This document shows positions 11,716 through 23,000 of a stretch of 64,000 nucleotides of DNA, piece after piece. The stretch is from Tolypeutes matacus (taxonomy: Eukaryota; Chordata; Mammalia; Cingulata; Chlamyphoridae), in the NCBI GenBank assembly GCA_026826555.1, contig JAKSZT010053837.1, positions 2,235,687 to 2,299,686 on the forward strand, read 5' to 3'. Positions within the stretch are counted from its first letter, which is position 1. Every line of letters starts with the position of its first letter. The position numbers and the translations under genes were made by a program. The notes beneath the pieces were generated by a model. The model was not told the origin of the DNA. It worked only from the letters and a program-made list of their open reading frames with translations, and ran no database searches.

Positions 11716-14550
11716 AAAGAGGACTCCATCAGATTTCAATTCAGCAATCATCTCTGAGTTTACCAAACCTTATACTGGAAACAACAAAAGCAAACTTTGA
11801 GGGAAGGAAATTGTTTTCAAAAAAAGTCTTCCAAGCTTTAAGCACAGGCTGAGTTTTTTGTGTTTCTGTTTGTTTGTTTGTTTTGTTTTTTTTAAACTTG
11901 CTCTGTAACAAGTAAGTTTAGACATCTTCAGGTCTGAGTCAGTAGAATAAAATGTGCCTGTCCCGTTGTGTGTCTGCTGGGTAAAACCTCAGGATAATTG
12001 TGAAAGAAGATACCTGGTCATTTGTTCTTTCTTCATCCTTCTATCTCCTCCATCCCAACCCTCACAAGTATCTGTGTTGACTGGCTGCTCTTTAAATGCT
12101 CAAAGCCCCACCACAGCATTCAGATCTACCTGGATCTTCCCTCCTCTCATAACACCTATTGTTTATGGCTAGATATTCCTCTTTTATTCCCCACCTAAAA
12201 ACCCCATATTAAGCTAATCTTTAGATAGCAGGTAGGTAGCACATTCATGCTAAAATATAAATGGGTAATAGTGATTACTGTTAATCCCTCCCAAAGGGTA
12301 TTTTAGCTTTAAACAGTTGCTGGTTAGGTATAGCAGCAGTATTTAAAGTAGAAAACTGTAGTTAGGACAATATAAAAACAGCTGTTGTTGAGTTTGAGGA
12401 AAAGCATTAAGTTTGTCGGTGAAGGGGAAGAGGTAAGGGAAAGTTTAAACATGGAAGGTTTTGGTTCCTTGAGCTTCATTTTCTCTTCCTTATATTTAAT
12501 GCTGACTGGGTCTCTTTTTCCTTCCCTCAACAGACCGTTTCAGTCTTCTTGGCTTTATGTATTTATGTATTTATTTATTCTGCTCTACTGAAAAGTTGGA
12601 GGCTGAATTATGAGCTCATTCCGAAAATGTTCGTTTAGACTTTGCCTCTGAGCTTCTTAGCCAATGCAGAGAGTAATAGGTACTTTACTCTATGCAAATG
12701 TAGGCATATTTGTCCGTGTGGGCAAAAGGAGGGAGGCATGTTGCAAAATGCCTTTAGAACAAAAACAAACTTTTGAGATGAAATTTTTCATAGCCTAATG
12801 AAAACTTTCAGAAAACAAGAAGTACAGAGGAGTACTCATCTATAAAATAAATTGGAAAAAACCACACACAAAACAAAACATGACTAACACTTCAACAGTG
12901 AGTTTACCTCAAGCATTTTATGAATTTCACATGACCCACCCACTTTTTCTCTGTACCTCTGAAGATTACCATATCAGCAGCAATAATGCTCTGTTGTTCA
13001 AGTGCCAGATTTACATATCAACGTAGCCATGGCATTCCTGAGTGTAGAATATTGTACTGTTCTGCCTTGCTGGTGGATTCTATAATAAAGTTAATTTTTG
13101 TTCCCTTATCCTCCTCACTTAATCTCATGCCACCCCCTACCTCTCTTCAATTGGTGGTTTGTGTTTTTCTTTGAATAGTTCTCCTCCTTTCCTTTCTCTG
13201 CCTCTGTGTCATGATTTGAGCTATCTGCAAATTCACTATCAAACAATGCTGTATTTTTTAAAATTTTTATCACTCAACCATAGATGACCAACTCTCAGGG
13301 ACAAAGAAGTAATGAATGGTCACTTTTAGGTTAAGCTGGGATGGCTTCTTCCCCAAGTGTGTGGTGTGCGTTTTAGAAGTTAACACGGTAGATTTCCTGG
13401 CCACCTTTGTCTCTTTCTCGGTCGGCCTTGTTTTTAATTATCGCTATTTCTAGATTGTACTGGAGATGGATCTGGCAAAAATTTCCACGCTGCATTGAGT
13501 CAAACAATTTTCACATCCAGCAGAAGTTTGGAAGGTGCTGGATAATTTTTGAATTCTCAGACTCATATGTGTCAAATGTAATGGAAAGTCAGCTGGGGCC
13601 TAAAAAGCTATTTTAATGAGTTCCCTTTCTCTCTGATGTTTCCCCAGGGATATGTACCCAAGGGAATCCATGGGGCCCAGGGAGTAACATGAGCATCTTG
13701 GCTCTGTTTTGACACCTGTGCTCTTTTAGCCTAGCGGTAAGGGAAACTGGAGAGAAAGATGAGCAGAGGAAGTGCATGCGGACCTGGTGGGAGTGGGGGT
13801 GTGCCATGCTGCTTAGGAATTCAGTAAGAGACACTCCAAAGCAGCTAGAGGCTTGAGGCATCAAAGGGCAACAGTGCCTCTGTGTGGGGTGACTGAGAGT
13901 GATATGAAATGTGTTCCTGTGTGTTGAGGAGGGAAGGATGGAAAGGATGGGGAGGAGAAAACTATGTGCCTTTAAAAAAAAAACAAAAACGGGAAGTGCA
14001 TGCTCCTGGTGTTCTTTTTGAGAAGGAAGGGACAGGGAGAAAAGATTGAGAAGCCAAGATATAAAATACGCCCAGAATTCTGAGAGCAAACTCTTCTTTT
14101 AACCCCCACTTCCTTAAAAAAAAAATCGTTTTACTGTGTTCGCTTTTCATTTTCCTCCAATTTTTCTGATAACTTGTCTCTTCCTACCCACTCTGTACAC
14201 CTCTTTAACTTTATCAGCATACCAATACTGAACTTGATCTGTATTATCTTTCACCAAATGCCTCCTTTGCTGATTGTTAGTCTCATGTATGTGTGTATTT
14301 CCACCACCTGGATTATAAAGTCCTTGAGGATTTATACTTATAGACGCTAATACTTCCTCTTGTTCTCTCCTCCCCTCTTTTGTTACCAATTCTGGGTACT
14401 TCTCAGTAAATGTTTAACATATGATGATACAATACTTCATAAGATTTTCTTCCCTCCACAGAGTCTAATGACATGATTAAGCTTTATTTTTATAACTTAA
14501 AAAATTATTTTATAACAAAGTATTTCCACACTTTCTAAAGTGAGCATGTT
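11716..14550. other. intergenic stretch, no gene recognised
   Basis: No SINE and no recognised exon. The longest frame (13613-14089, minus, 158 codons) is low-complexity Ser/Leu/Pro and has no domain. Confidence 0.5.
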
Positions 14551-14554
14551 TACT

Positions 14555-14760
14555 TATAGTTTTTTTGTTTTTTTTTTTCTATTTTAGGTAATATTTCAAA
14601 TGTACAGAAACATAAAGTAAATGATACAACACACTCTATAGCTACCACAAATTTAACACATTTGCTTCACCTCTTTAAGAATCAAAAATACCTGTACAGC
14701 TAACAGCCCAGCTCCTGCCCCACCCATTCGTCTCCCTCCTTATAGAAAACCACTCTCCTG
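14555..14760 (-). mobile_element. old L1 3' UTR fragment, antisense
   Basis: T-rich edge, then AATATTTCAAATGTACAGAA and ATGATACAACACACTCTATA, resembling the copy at 38060-38290. Confidence 0.5.
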
Positions 14761-15750
14761 AAAATACTTCTCCTGTATTGGTCAAAAGGTCTTAGTCCTC
14801 CCTCCTGAGGGGCCCAAGAGCTGCTCACACACGGTGCAGCCTGGCGGACCCTGTGACTCCTGAAGTCGGAAGGACAGGACCGACAAGCGCCATTAAGAAG
14901 GGCAAAGACCCTCCCTGTACAGCAGTTGGGAGGAAGGAAGGGAGAACCGTCCTTAGCAGTGGCAAGGGTGTGGCTGGGAGGTGGGCTGGGCACAGGAGAG
15001 AAGCGGGCGCCTCCAGCTGGAAGGCCTCTGGTGGGAGGGTGGACCAAGAGGGATATTAGGTGAGAGAGCTCGCTGGCACTAGCAGAACTTTTGCTCAGAG
15101 AAGACGGGGCTAGGGTCCCTCAGGACGCCAGGAAGTTTGGGGTTACTGATATGCCCCAGGGCTGGGGTCCACCACCGCAGCCCCTGCGTGTTCGACCCTT
15201 AGCAACCATGCGCCCTGGATAAGCGGCATTTACTTGGAGGAGCTGACCTGCTTCAGTTCTTCTGCAGCATTACAATTACTATTCAACTTTACTAGTACCA
15301 TGTTAACTCCTCCCCAATTTAGCGTTGCCAAGTAAACTAGTTAAATTGGAATTTCAGATAAATAATGAATAATTTTTAGTAAAAGTATGTCCCAAATGTT
15401 GCCTGGGCCCATGCTGATATTAAAAAGTTATTTATTGTTTATCTGAAATTCAAATGTAACTGGGTGACCTGTATTTTTATTGCTAAATTGGGGAGACCTA
15501 CCTCAAATGGATTTTGGAGGGGGTTAGCAAAGAAACCCAAAGCAACCAAGCAAAGAACTTTAGTAGAAATTTTTGAAAAGGTGAGAGTTAAAGGACTTCC
15601 CAGGTATAACGTTTATAAAAACAATCTTTCTCAAGTTCTCAAAGGCCTAAGATAGGTTAAAACAACAACACACACAAAAAAAACAAAAAAAAACAACAAC
15701 ACAAGCAAGCTAACCGACTTTATTAATTTGGGAGGCCCCAAAAACAATGT
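14761..15750. other. upstream stretch with moderate GC patch
   Basis: About 14800-15230 is GC-richer than its surroundings and has scattered CpGs. No gene is recognised. The remainder is unassigned A/T-rich sequence. Confidence 0.4.
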
Positions 15751-15751
15751 T

Positions 15752-16272
15752 ATTTTTTTTAACAGCTTTACTGAGGTATGATTCACATACCATAAAACCC
15801 ACCCATTTTAAGTGTGTAATTTAGTAATTTTTAGTATATTCAGAGTTGTGCAACCATCACCACAACTTTCTTTCTCTTTAGTTAGCTTATTCTGGAAAGT
15901 TCTTATAAATGGAATCATACCATATTTGTCTTTTTGTGTCTAGTTTATTTCACTTAGCTTAATGTCTTCAGGGTTCATTCATCTTGTTGCATGCAGAACC
16001 TCATTCCTTTTTATGGCTGAATACTATTTCATTTTATGGCTATATCACATATTGTTCACCTGTTTAAGGGCATTTGGGTTTTTTCCACCTTTTGGTTATT
16101 ATTAATAAAGCTGCTATAAGCATTCACGTACAAGTTGATATGTGGACATATGTTTTCATTTCTCCTATACCTAGGAATGGAATTGCTGGCCATATGGTAG
16201 GACTATGTTTAATATTTTTAAGAACTTCCAAACTGTTTACCAAAGTGGCTGTACTATTTTACATTCTAAGGG
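15752..16272 (-). mobile_element. L1 ORF2 end / 3' UTR, antisense
   Basis: ACAGCTTTACTGAGGTATGA, then GTGCAACCATCACCACAACT, GAATCATACCATATTTGTC and TTTTTATGGCTGAATACTAT: an antisense L1, ending right at the promoter. Confidence 0.8.
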
Positions 16273-16479
16273 TTTTTGTTTTGCTCCGGTTGCCGTTATT
16301 GCTATTTGTAATAAAGAACCACTACGGATTCCTCAGCGTCCTGAGGGAGACTGACCGAAAGTCAGGCGCGCAGAGGCCGGGCCGGGCTCCTTCAGGCCGC
16401 CTCCGCCCCGCCCCGCCCCGCCCCGGCCTCCCGCCCCTACAGGCTAGGCCATAGGCACTCTGGGCCAAGACGTCCCAGC

Positions 16480-16498
16480 GCACTCTGGGAAACGTAGT
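16480..16498 (-). promoter_or_regulatory. ZNF143-like promoter motif, reverse orientation
   Basis: The reverse complement reads ACTACGTTTCCCAGAGTGC, close to the family consensus ACTACAATTCCCAGAATGC known from many housekeeping promoters. The TCCCAG core is intact. Confidence 0.6.
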
Positions 16499-16625
16499 TT
16501 CCTCCTCCGCCAGCCCCTCCTCCTAGGCGCTTGAAGGCAAGAGAAAAATAGACGCCACTAGCTGGGGGTATGTGGATACTGTAGTTCTCTTTTTAGACAG
16601 CCATGCAGCGACCATGGTAAAGAAA

Positions 16626-16644
16626 ACTACAACCCCCAGAATAC
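16626..16644 (+). promoter_or_regulatory. ZNF143-like promoter motif, forward orientation
   Basis: Reads ACTACAACCCCCAGAATAC, three mismatches from the remembered ZNF143 consensus. It faces the opposite way from the copy at 16480-16498, about 130 bases away. Confidence 0.6.
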
Positions 16645-16749
16645 CCACGGTGCTACGGAGGCCGAAGGGGCCGGTCGGCGCGCAGCGCCCCGCCCACTCT
16701 CCGGTCCCCGCCGCTTCCAGGGCATCTGTAAACACACCCAAAGACTGTC

Positions 16750-16827
16750 ATGGAGGGGGAGGAGGACACGGCGGCGGCGGAAGGAGGCGTTTTGTGCCGC
16801 CTCCAGGGTCTGCTCTGCCATTCCTGA
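16750..16827 (+). other. candidate upstream ORF in CREBL2 5' leader
   Basis: An ATG with G at +4 opens a 25-codon frame beginning MEGEEDTAAAEGG, ending at TGA 16825-16827, about 180 bases before the CREBL2 start. It would act as a leader ORF only if transcription starts upstream of 16750, which the sequence does not show. The Glu/Ala pattern partly reflects the GGC/GGA repeat. Confidence 0.3.
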
Positions 16828-17005
16828 AGTGGTCCCTCGTCCCTGTGATTGTGGCATCAGTGAAGCGAGCTGTTAGGCGAGAGAAGAGGGCAGTCAGAAC
16901 CATATCCCCTTCTTCCCCCGGGGCGGGGCCGGGCCAGGCCAGGCCGGCTGAGCCGGGGGAGGGTCGGGAGAGGGAGCGCCGGGCCGGGCTGGGCTGTCTG
17001 CTGAG

Positions 17006-17020
17006 ATGGATGACAGTAAG
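17006..17020 (+). CDS. CREBL2: CREBL2 coding exon 1 (residues 1-5, MDDSK)
   Basis: Fifteen coding bases begin at an ATG in good context and run straight into a consensus donor, GTAAGT, at 17021. The exon codes MDDSK, the known CREBL2 N-terminus. It lies at the 3' edge of the CpG-rich promoter, and its 5' UTR extends upstream for an unknown distance. Without knowledge of the family this exon would be missed because it holds only five codons. Confidence 0.93.
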
Positions 17021-20000
17021 GTAAGTCCTGTGGTTTGCACGCTCAGCTTCCGCCGCCTCCGCCTGCTTGTCGCCAAGTGCCAGTCCCGCCGCTGAGCCTG
17101 AGCTCTAGTCTAAGCCAACACCCAAGAAACACCTGCGCTAGATAGCCCTACACCTCTCCAGTTATTGCCCGATGGTACACAGCCAGGAACTCAGGGAACA
17201 CCGGGGCTGCGTTTCTCCAGAAACGGCCCTCTCTGGAAAATTTCCACTCCAAGGGCAAGACTGTTTGCCATCTTTTCCAGGTAGTGCAAACCCTGGCCCT
17301 ACACATAAGTGAAGAAACTACTGTGCTTTTTCTTTTTGCCGCACCCCCACCCCCCGCCCCCCGCTCTTTCTCCAGTTGGAGACCTTAACTAGTGCACCCT
17401 GAATTAGCTCTGTTCCCCTTTATGATCCCCCGTTCTTCTCTCAGGCTCCTTAACTCAATGACCCATTCATATAGTCAGTTCACTTCCCCTCTGAGCTATT
17501 TTCCTGTGGTTGGTTGGAACACTCTGCTAAGCTCATGTTGCTATTCGGCCGGAGTCTGGAATCTAAGCTCCTCTTGAAAGCCTTCTCTAAAAGTAGTTAA
17601 TTCCTTCTTGTTAGCCTTTCTTAATATCCCATCACTACCCCCCTTTCCCTAACCAAATCACTTATCCCTATGATTGTAAGATAATAGGCAATGTTTATTA
17701 TTGGCCAATTCATATAGTTGATGTATAACTTGTTCTTTATGACTTCTGTCTTTCCACATTGGTGTAATCTAGTTTTACTTCATAAAGATAGGGATAGTCA
17801 GGGATTAATGTATTGATATTTTAGGTTATTTAGAAAATTGGACTCTTTAAAAAAATTTTATAGATTCGGATTTCTAAAACTTGCCAGTTTTTGAATTGGA
17901 AATCAGTGTTTCCCTATGCTTTCCAGAGGTCTTATTTTCCACAATCTCTGGCATGCTCCTTGTCATAGCTTTTTCCTTTGCTTTGGTTCCCTTTTTTTTT
18001 TTTTTTTTAAGATTTATTTATTTATTTATTCATTTATCCCCCCCTTGCTGCTTGTGCTGGCCGGGTCAGCTAACCACGCCGTGCGGGCGGGCTTGCCTTC
18101 ACCAGGAGGCCCCAGGAACCGAACCGAACCCGGGGCCTCCCATATGGTAAACGGGAGCCCCACTGATTGAGCCACAGCCGCTTCCCTTTTGGTTCCCTTT
18201 TGTTCCTCCACCTAACTTGTAAAACTTTTCTGCTGCCAAATTGTTGTTGTTTCACCCATTCTCGGAGATGGAGAAAGCTTAAAGCTTCACTTTGCTGCTT
18301 AGTTAATTCTTCCTTATCTTCTGTTTCTGTTTCTGCGAAAGGCTCTGAGAAAAGTGACAGGCAGAAGGGAAAGCCCAACACAGTAATCTGGAATTGGGAC
18401 CCACCTAGGGGAATAGACTGGTTGTGAAGTAGCAGATCCCACCTAATAAGAAATGGCATTTCCAAAACAGGAGTTCTGAAAGTTTTCCAGAAAAGAAGAA
18501 AATAATCTCCCTTAAAAGTCCTTTCTAACTTGATCTTTCACTGTCAGTTTTAAAATTAAATCTGAATATTGTACCCAAAACCTTTCCCAGAAAATTATAT
18601 TAATGTTATAGCTGTTTAAGGATGCTAAAATAACATTATTTCATTTCCTTAATTTTATCAAATTAAGTGATATATCTCACAGTATAGTCTACCTAATTTT
18701 CAGTTGTTTCCTTTTGAGATCTTTGAAACATTTAAGAACGTTCACAAAGTTTTCAATAATCTCAAAATAAGTCCAAGAAAAATGCATAGGATTTTTGGCT
18801 ATTTTACTTACCTATAAAATCACATAAGGGTTATTTCTAAAAGTAACAAACTTTAATGGGAGTGATAAAATTTCATTATTTTGCCAAAAGAGCACGAAGT
18901 TAAATTTCTAGGAGGAGGCTATCTATAACTTACTTCCTATAGGGTATATAGGCAAACAAAATTGATTTAGTTTCATTCTTTATTATCATCGTTTTTATGA
19001 GAGTATTTAGAAGCCAGCAGTTTCTTAATTTAGTTTTGTTTTTTTAGGAGGTACTGTGGATTGAATCCCAGACCTCGTACAAGGGAAGTAGGTGCTCAAC
19101 CCCTGAGTTACAGCTGCTCCCCAATGAGAGTTGTTTTTTTCATTTGTTTGTTTTTAGGAGGTACCGGAGATCGAACCCAGGACCTCATATAGGAAGCAGG
19201 TGCTCAACCATTTGAGCTACATTTGCTCTCCCAGTTTTTTTAATTTTTAATGATTACTGTAAAGAAAATTCATTTCAAATGTTTCCAAATGGATATTGCC
19301 TGTGTGAGTATACTACTTTCACTTTGAATGTATGTCTTAAGTTGTGGATGAGTAATATTTTTTTTTTTTTTTTTTTTACCGGGAGGTACCGGGGATTGAA
19401 CCCCGGTCTCTCCATATGGTAGACGGACGCCGAACCTTTTGAGCCACATCCGTTTCCCGATGAGTAATATTTAAATGCCGCATACAGCAAGACTAGACTA
19501 CTTCAACAGTCAGACCTTGTGAAACAGCTCTTAAGTAAGGCTTTGGCAGCTCCCAGCCCTGCCTTTCCCTGTGCTCTAGTTGTTATAATACAGCAAAACT
19601 GTCAAAATTGTTCCCTTCTCCCAGTATACACATACATACTCAGACACAAAACACATTCTTTCCTCACAATGTGTATGGGTCATGAGACTCTGGTTCTACT
19701 TTCCTCTGTATAAGAGAAGGTGAGGGTTGCAGCTTGGAAGTATGGTGACTGGACCGGTGAGAGCATAGAGGATGACAAACTGGCTGACATCCGGGCCAGG
19801 GCAATAGAAAGAAGGCGAAGTGGGCAGAAGCAGCAATTATAGAGAGGCAGTATTTGAATGTGCGAGTTAGGAAGAAAGGTGATGACGATGTGAGGAACTC
19901 CTTTTTAAAGTACTCTATGGGGAAGCGGCTGTGGCTCAATCAGTAGGGCTCCCGTTTACCATATGGGAGGCCCCGGGTTCGGTTCCCGGGGCCTCCTGGT

Positions 20001-23000
20001 GAAGGCAGGCCCGCCCGCACGGCGTGGTTAGCTGACCCAGCGAGCACAAGCAGCAAGGGGGGGATAAATGAATAAATAAATAAAATCTTTAAAAAATAAA
20101 AAAATAAAAAAATAAAGTACTCTATGTTCTGGGTTGTTTTCACCAATGGCAATGAGTGAGTTTGCCAAGAGGGCTCCACCCTCTGTCATCAGCCTCCTCG
20201 AGTAAGAACAGGACAGATTGGAATGCAAGTGCAGCTTTGCCCCAAAAGCATCTAGCGCAGCATAGGGTACTAGTTAATCGTGATTGAATTGAATTGAACA
20301 GTGATGTTAAGGAGATTTCCCTGATGTACCTATTAATCAGCAGTGTGCTCCAAGTGAGCAAACCAGCCACAGAATACAAACCCAGCAATCCCAAACAATA
20401 GCAAATGAGAACAGTAAAGCAAGAGACAGATTAGACATCTAATAGTGGGTGTTTGGGAAAGTGCTGAGTAACACAGCTCAAATACTAACTGGGTGGAGCC
20501 CCTACTGGGCTAAATGGGAAGGAAAAAAAAAATCTTGACCAAGTTATTTAACCTTTCTGAGATTCCATTTCCTTAACTATTAAAAGAGAGTAATATCTTC
20601 CTTGCAAGGCTTTGGTGAGGATTAGAGATACATATAAATCATCCAGTACAGAATCTAACACATAGTAAGCATTCAGAAAAATGTCATAATTATTATATTC
20701 CCTAGCAGTGACTTCTTTGCTCCTTAGCATAGTGCAATAGGCACTGAGAAGCTCATTTTAGTAATTTCTTAAGTGTGTGCAGATGTATAACACCTGCAGC
20801 TGTGTTTACACCTAACTAGGCCCAAAATGGGACAGGGACAGTGCGATGGGAAATGGAATGAACTTAAACTCTGCCCTTATCCGTTGGATTGTATGAGAAA
20901 GGTAATGTCCCGAGCCCACCTACATGTTCACCTCTGGGAAAAAGTGCGTGTTTTCATGAAGCTCCTTCTCTCTGACCTTCTGCATTCAATTACAAAGAAA
21001 ATCAAAATGTGTTGTTTTCAGAGGTTTTGATCATATAAGTAGCTTCTTAGTTTATTTTATATTTGACTTTTATGTTTATTGAATAAACGAATGAATAATT
21101 GAAATATCCTAGACCAGATATCTTCTTGCCATAGGCTATAACCTAGTAAAAGACTACCACACTGTATTGTGCAGCCTGACAGCTTAAAGCATCATATCCC
21201 AGTTGGGGGACTGATGAGGGAGCGAGCCAGCCACTGGCCACAGTATGCCAATATGGGTTCCTATTCCCTTCCATATTCCATTTCACCTTGTGCTACTCAT
21301 GATTATCTGGGAGTTAAGTTTCTTACACCTATCTTATCCCTCTCCACTGTCTTCTGTTCTATTCATTTGTTCTGAGTGTTGCTAGTTCTCACTGAAATTT
21401 TAACTGGGCCAAAAAATCTCTTTGACATTCTGAAACCTATCCTTTGGCTTCTGAAGTCCCCTCTTATTGGCACAGTAGCTACCCTCCTTGAACAGTGCCT
21501 CACATCCCATGCATTTTCTGTTTTTCCTGTCTTCCTATTCCATCAGTGCTTTTCACAGGACCAATAGAGAAGAGCCAGCTAATCTACTAAACAAATTTCT
21601 GATAGCAGATATATATTTTTTTTTTTTAATTTATTTTTACCGGGAGGTCCCAGAGATCGAACTTGGGTCCCTCCATATGGGAGACGGACGCCCAACCAGT
21701 TGAGCCACATCCGACCCCTGATAGCAGATATTAATATGCTTCCTTTTCAGTCCAGGTTCATGTAAATTTTAACTAGAGTATCTCTAAAGATAGCTTAATC
21801 CCATGGAGTAATTTTAATACAACAGAAACAAGTTGAAATCTAAGTTTAAATTACCTTATTCAGAATGTTTGGCTCACTAAGTATTTTAGTACCCTGGCTG
21901 CTAAAGCAAATACCATGCAATGGGTTGGTTTAAAAAAAATGGGAATTTATTAGCTCACAGTTTTGAGGCTGAGAAAAATGTCCAAATCAAAGCATCATCA
22001 GTGCAGTGCTTTTTTCCCAAAGACTGGCTGCCACCAATCCTTGACTCCTCTGCCACACTGACAAAGCACATGGCAGTGTCTGCTGATCTCTCCTTTCTCT
22101 TCTGGGTTTCCTTGCTTCCAGCTTCTTGCTTCCATGGCTTTCTCTCTCCCTGTCTGAATTTCATTCTTTTATAAAGGACTCCAGTAAGACAGTTAAGACC
22201 CGTCCTGGGCTATGCCTTAACTAAAGTAACCTCATCAGAAGTTCCTATTTACAACAGGATTACACCCACAGGAATAGATTAGCTTTAAGAACATGATTTT
22301 CTGGGGTACATAAAGTTTCAAACCATCACAAAATCAAGGTGTCATTGAGGTGATGCTTTCTCCCAGAGGACTATCATTCTGGAGCTGGCCACTGGTGATC
22401 CTTGGTCCTTGGCTTTTCTGTCACATAGCAGTGCACATGGTGGCCTCTCCTGGCTTTCCCCATCTTTTCCAAGTTATGATGATGTTCAGCTTCTGGCTGT
22501 TTCCTCTGGTTTTCTCTTTGTGGCCTTCCCTTTTAGACCTTCACTAATAGGATTAAGACCCATCCTGGCTGAGCTGGGCCACATCTTAACTGAAGTAACC
22601 TCATCAAAATGTCTTTTTTTTTTTTTTTTTAACAAGAGTTCACACCCACAGGAATGGATTATGTTTAAGAATGTTTTTTTTTCTGGAGTACATAGCTCCA
22701 AACCACCACACTAAGATGTTCAGAAAACATTTGTTGGGTACCTAATATGTAGTAGACATGGTGCTAAGCAGTAGAAATATAAAGATGAATAATAGTCTGT
22801 AACTTTTTGAGAAGCTTTCATCTCAGTGGGGCAGGCAGACATATTAAAAAGTAATTATAGTGAGATAAGAAATGAGGACAAATAGAGGCAAAGGTCTTTG
22901 GGGCACCAAGAATGGATGCCTAATTGTCTAGGGATGTCAGAGGTGAGTTCACAGAGTAGGAGTAAATCTGTAAGAGTGAATAGCAGTAACCTTACCCTCC

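Larger units (their letters stand above)
16350..17110 (+). promoter_or_regulatory. CREBL2: CpG-rich promoter region of CREBL2
   Basis: This is the only strongly CpG-dense stretch in the window and it contains exon 1. Tandem GC boxes (repeated CCGCCC) lie at about 16405-16430. A GC-rich block with a GGGGCGGGGCCGGG core lies at about 16919-16935, and CGG repeats at about 16770-16785. Two ZNF143-like motifs lie at 16480-16498 and 16626-16644. No TATA box is placed convincingly, so a dispersed CpG-island start is expected. An antisense L1 ends immediately upstream, at about 16272. Confidence 0.85.

Noticed and set aside
13613..14089. 158-codon open frame on the minus strand
   Set aside because: Low-complexity Ser/Leu/Pro composition, no domain, no splice or promoter context, no family recognised.
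19920..20010. Possible tRNA gene (good A and B boxes)
   Set aside because: The same sequence occurs about ten times with body, A-rich tail and TSDs; it is the SINE head, and no tRNA fold is preserved.
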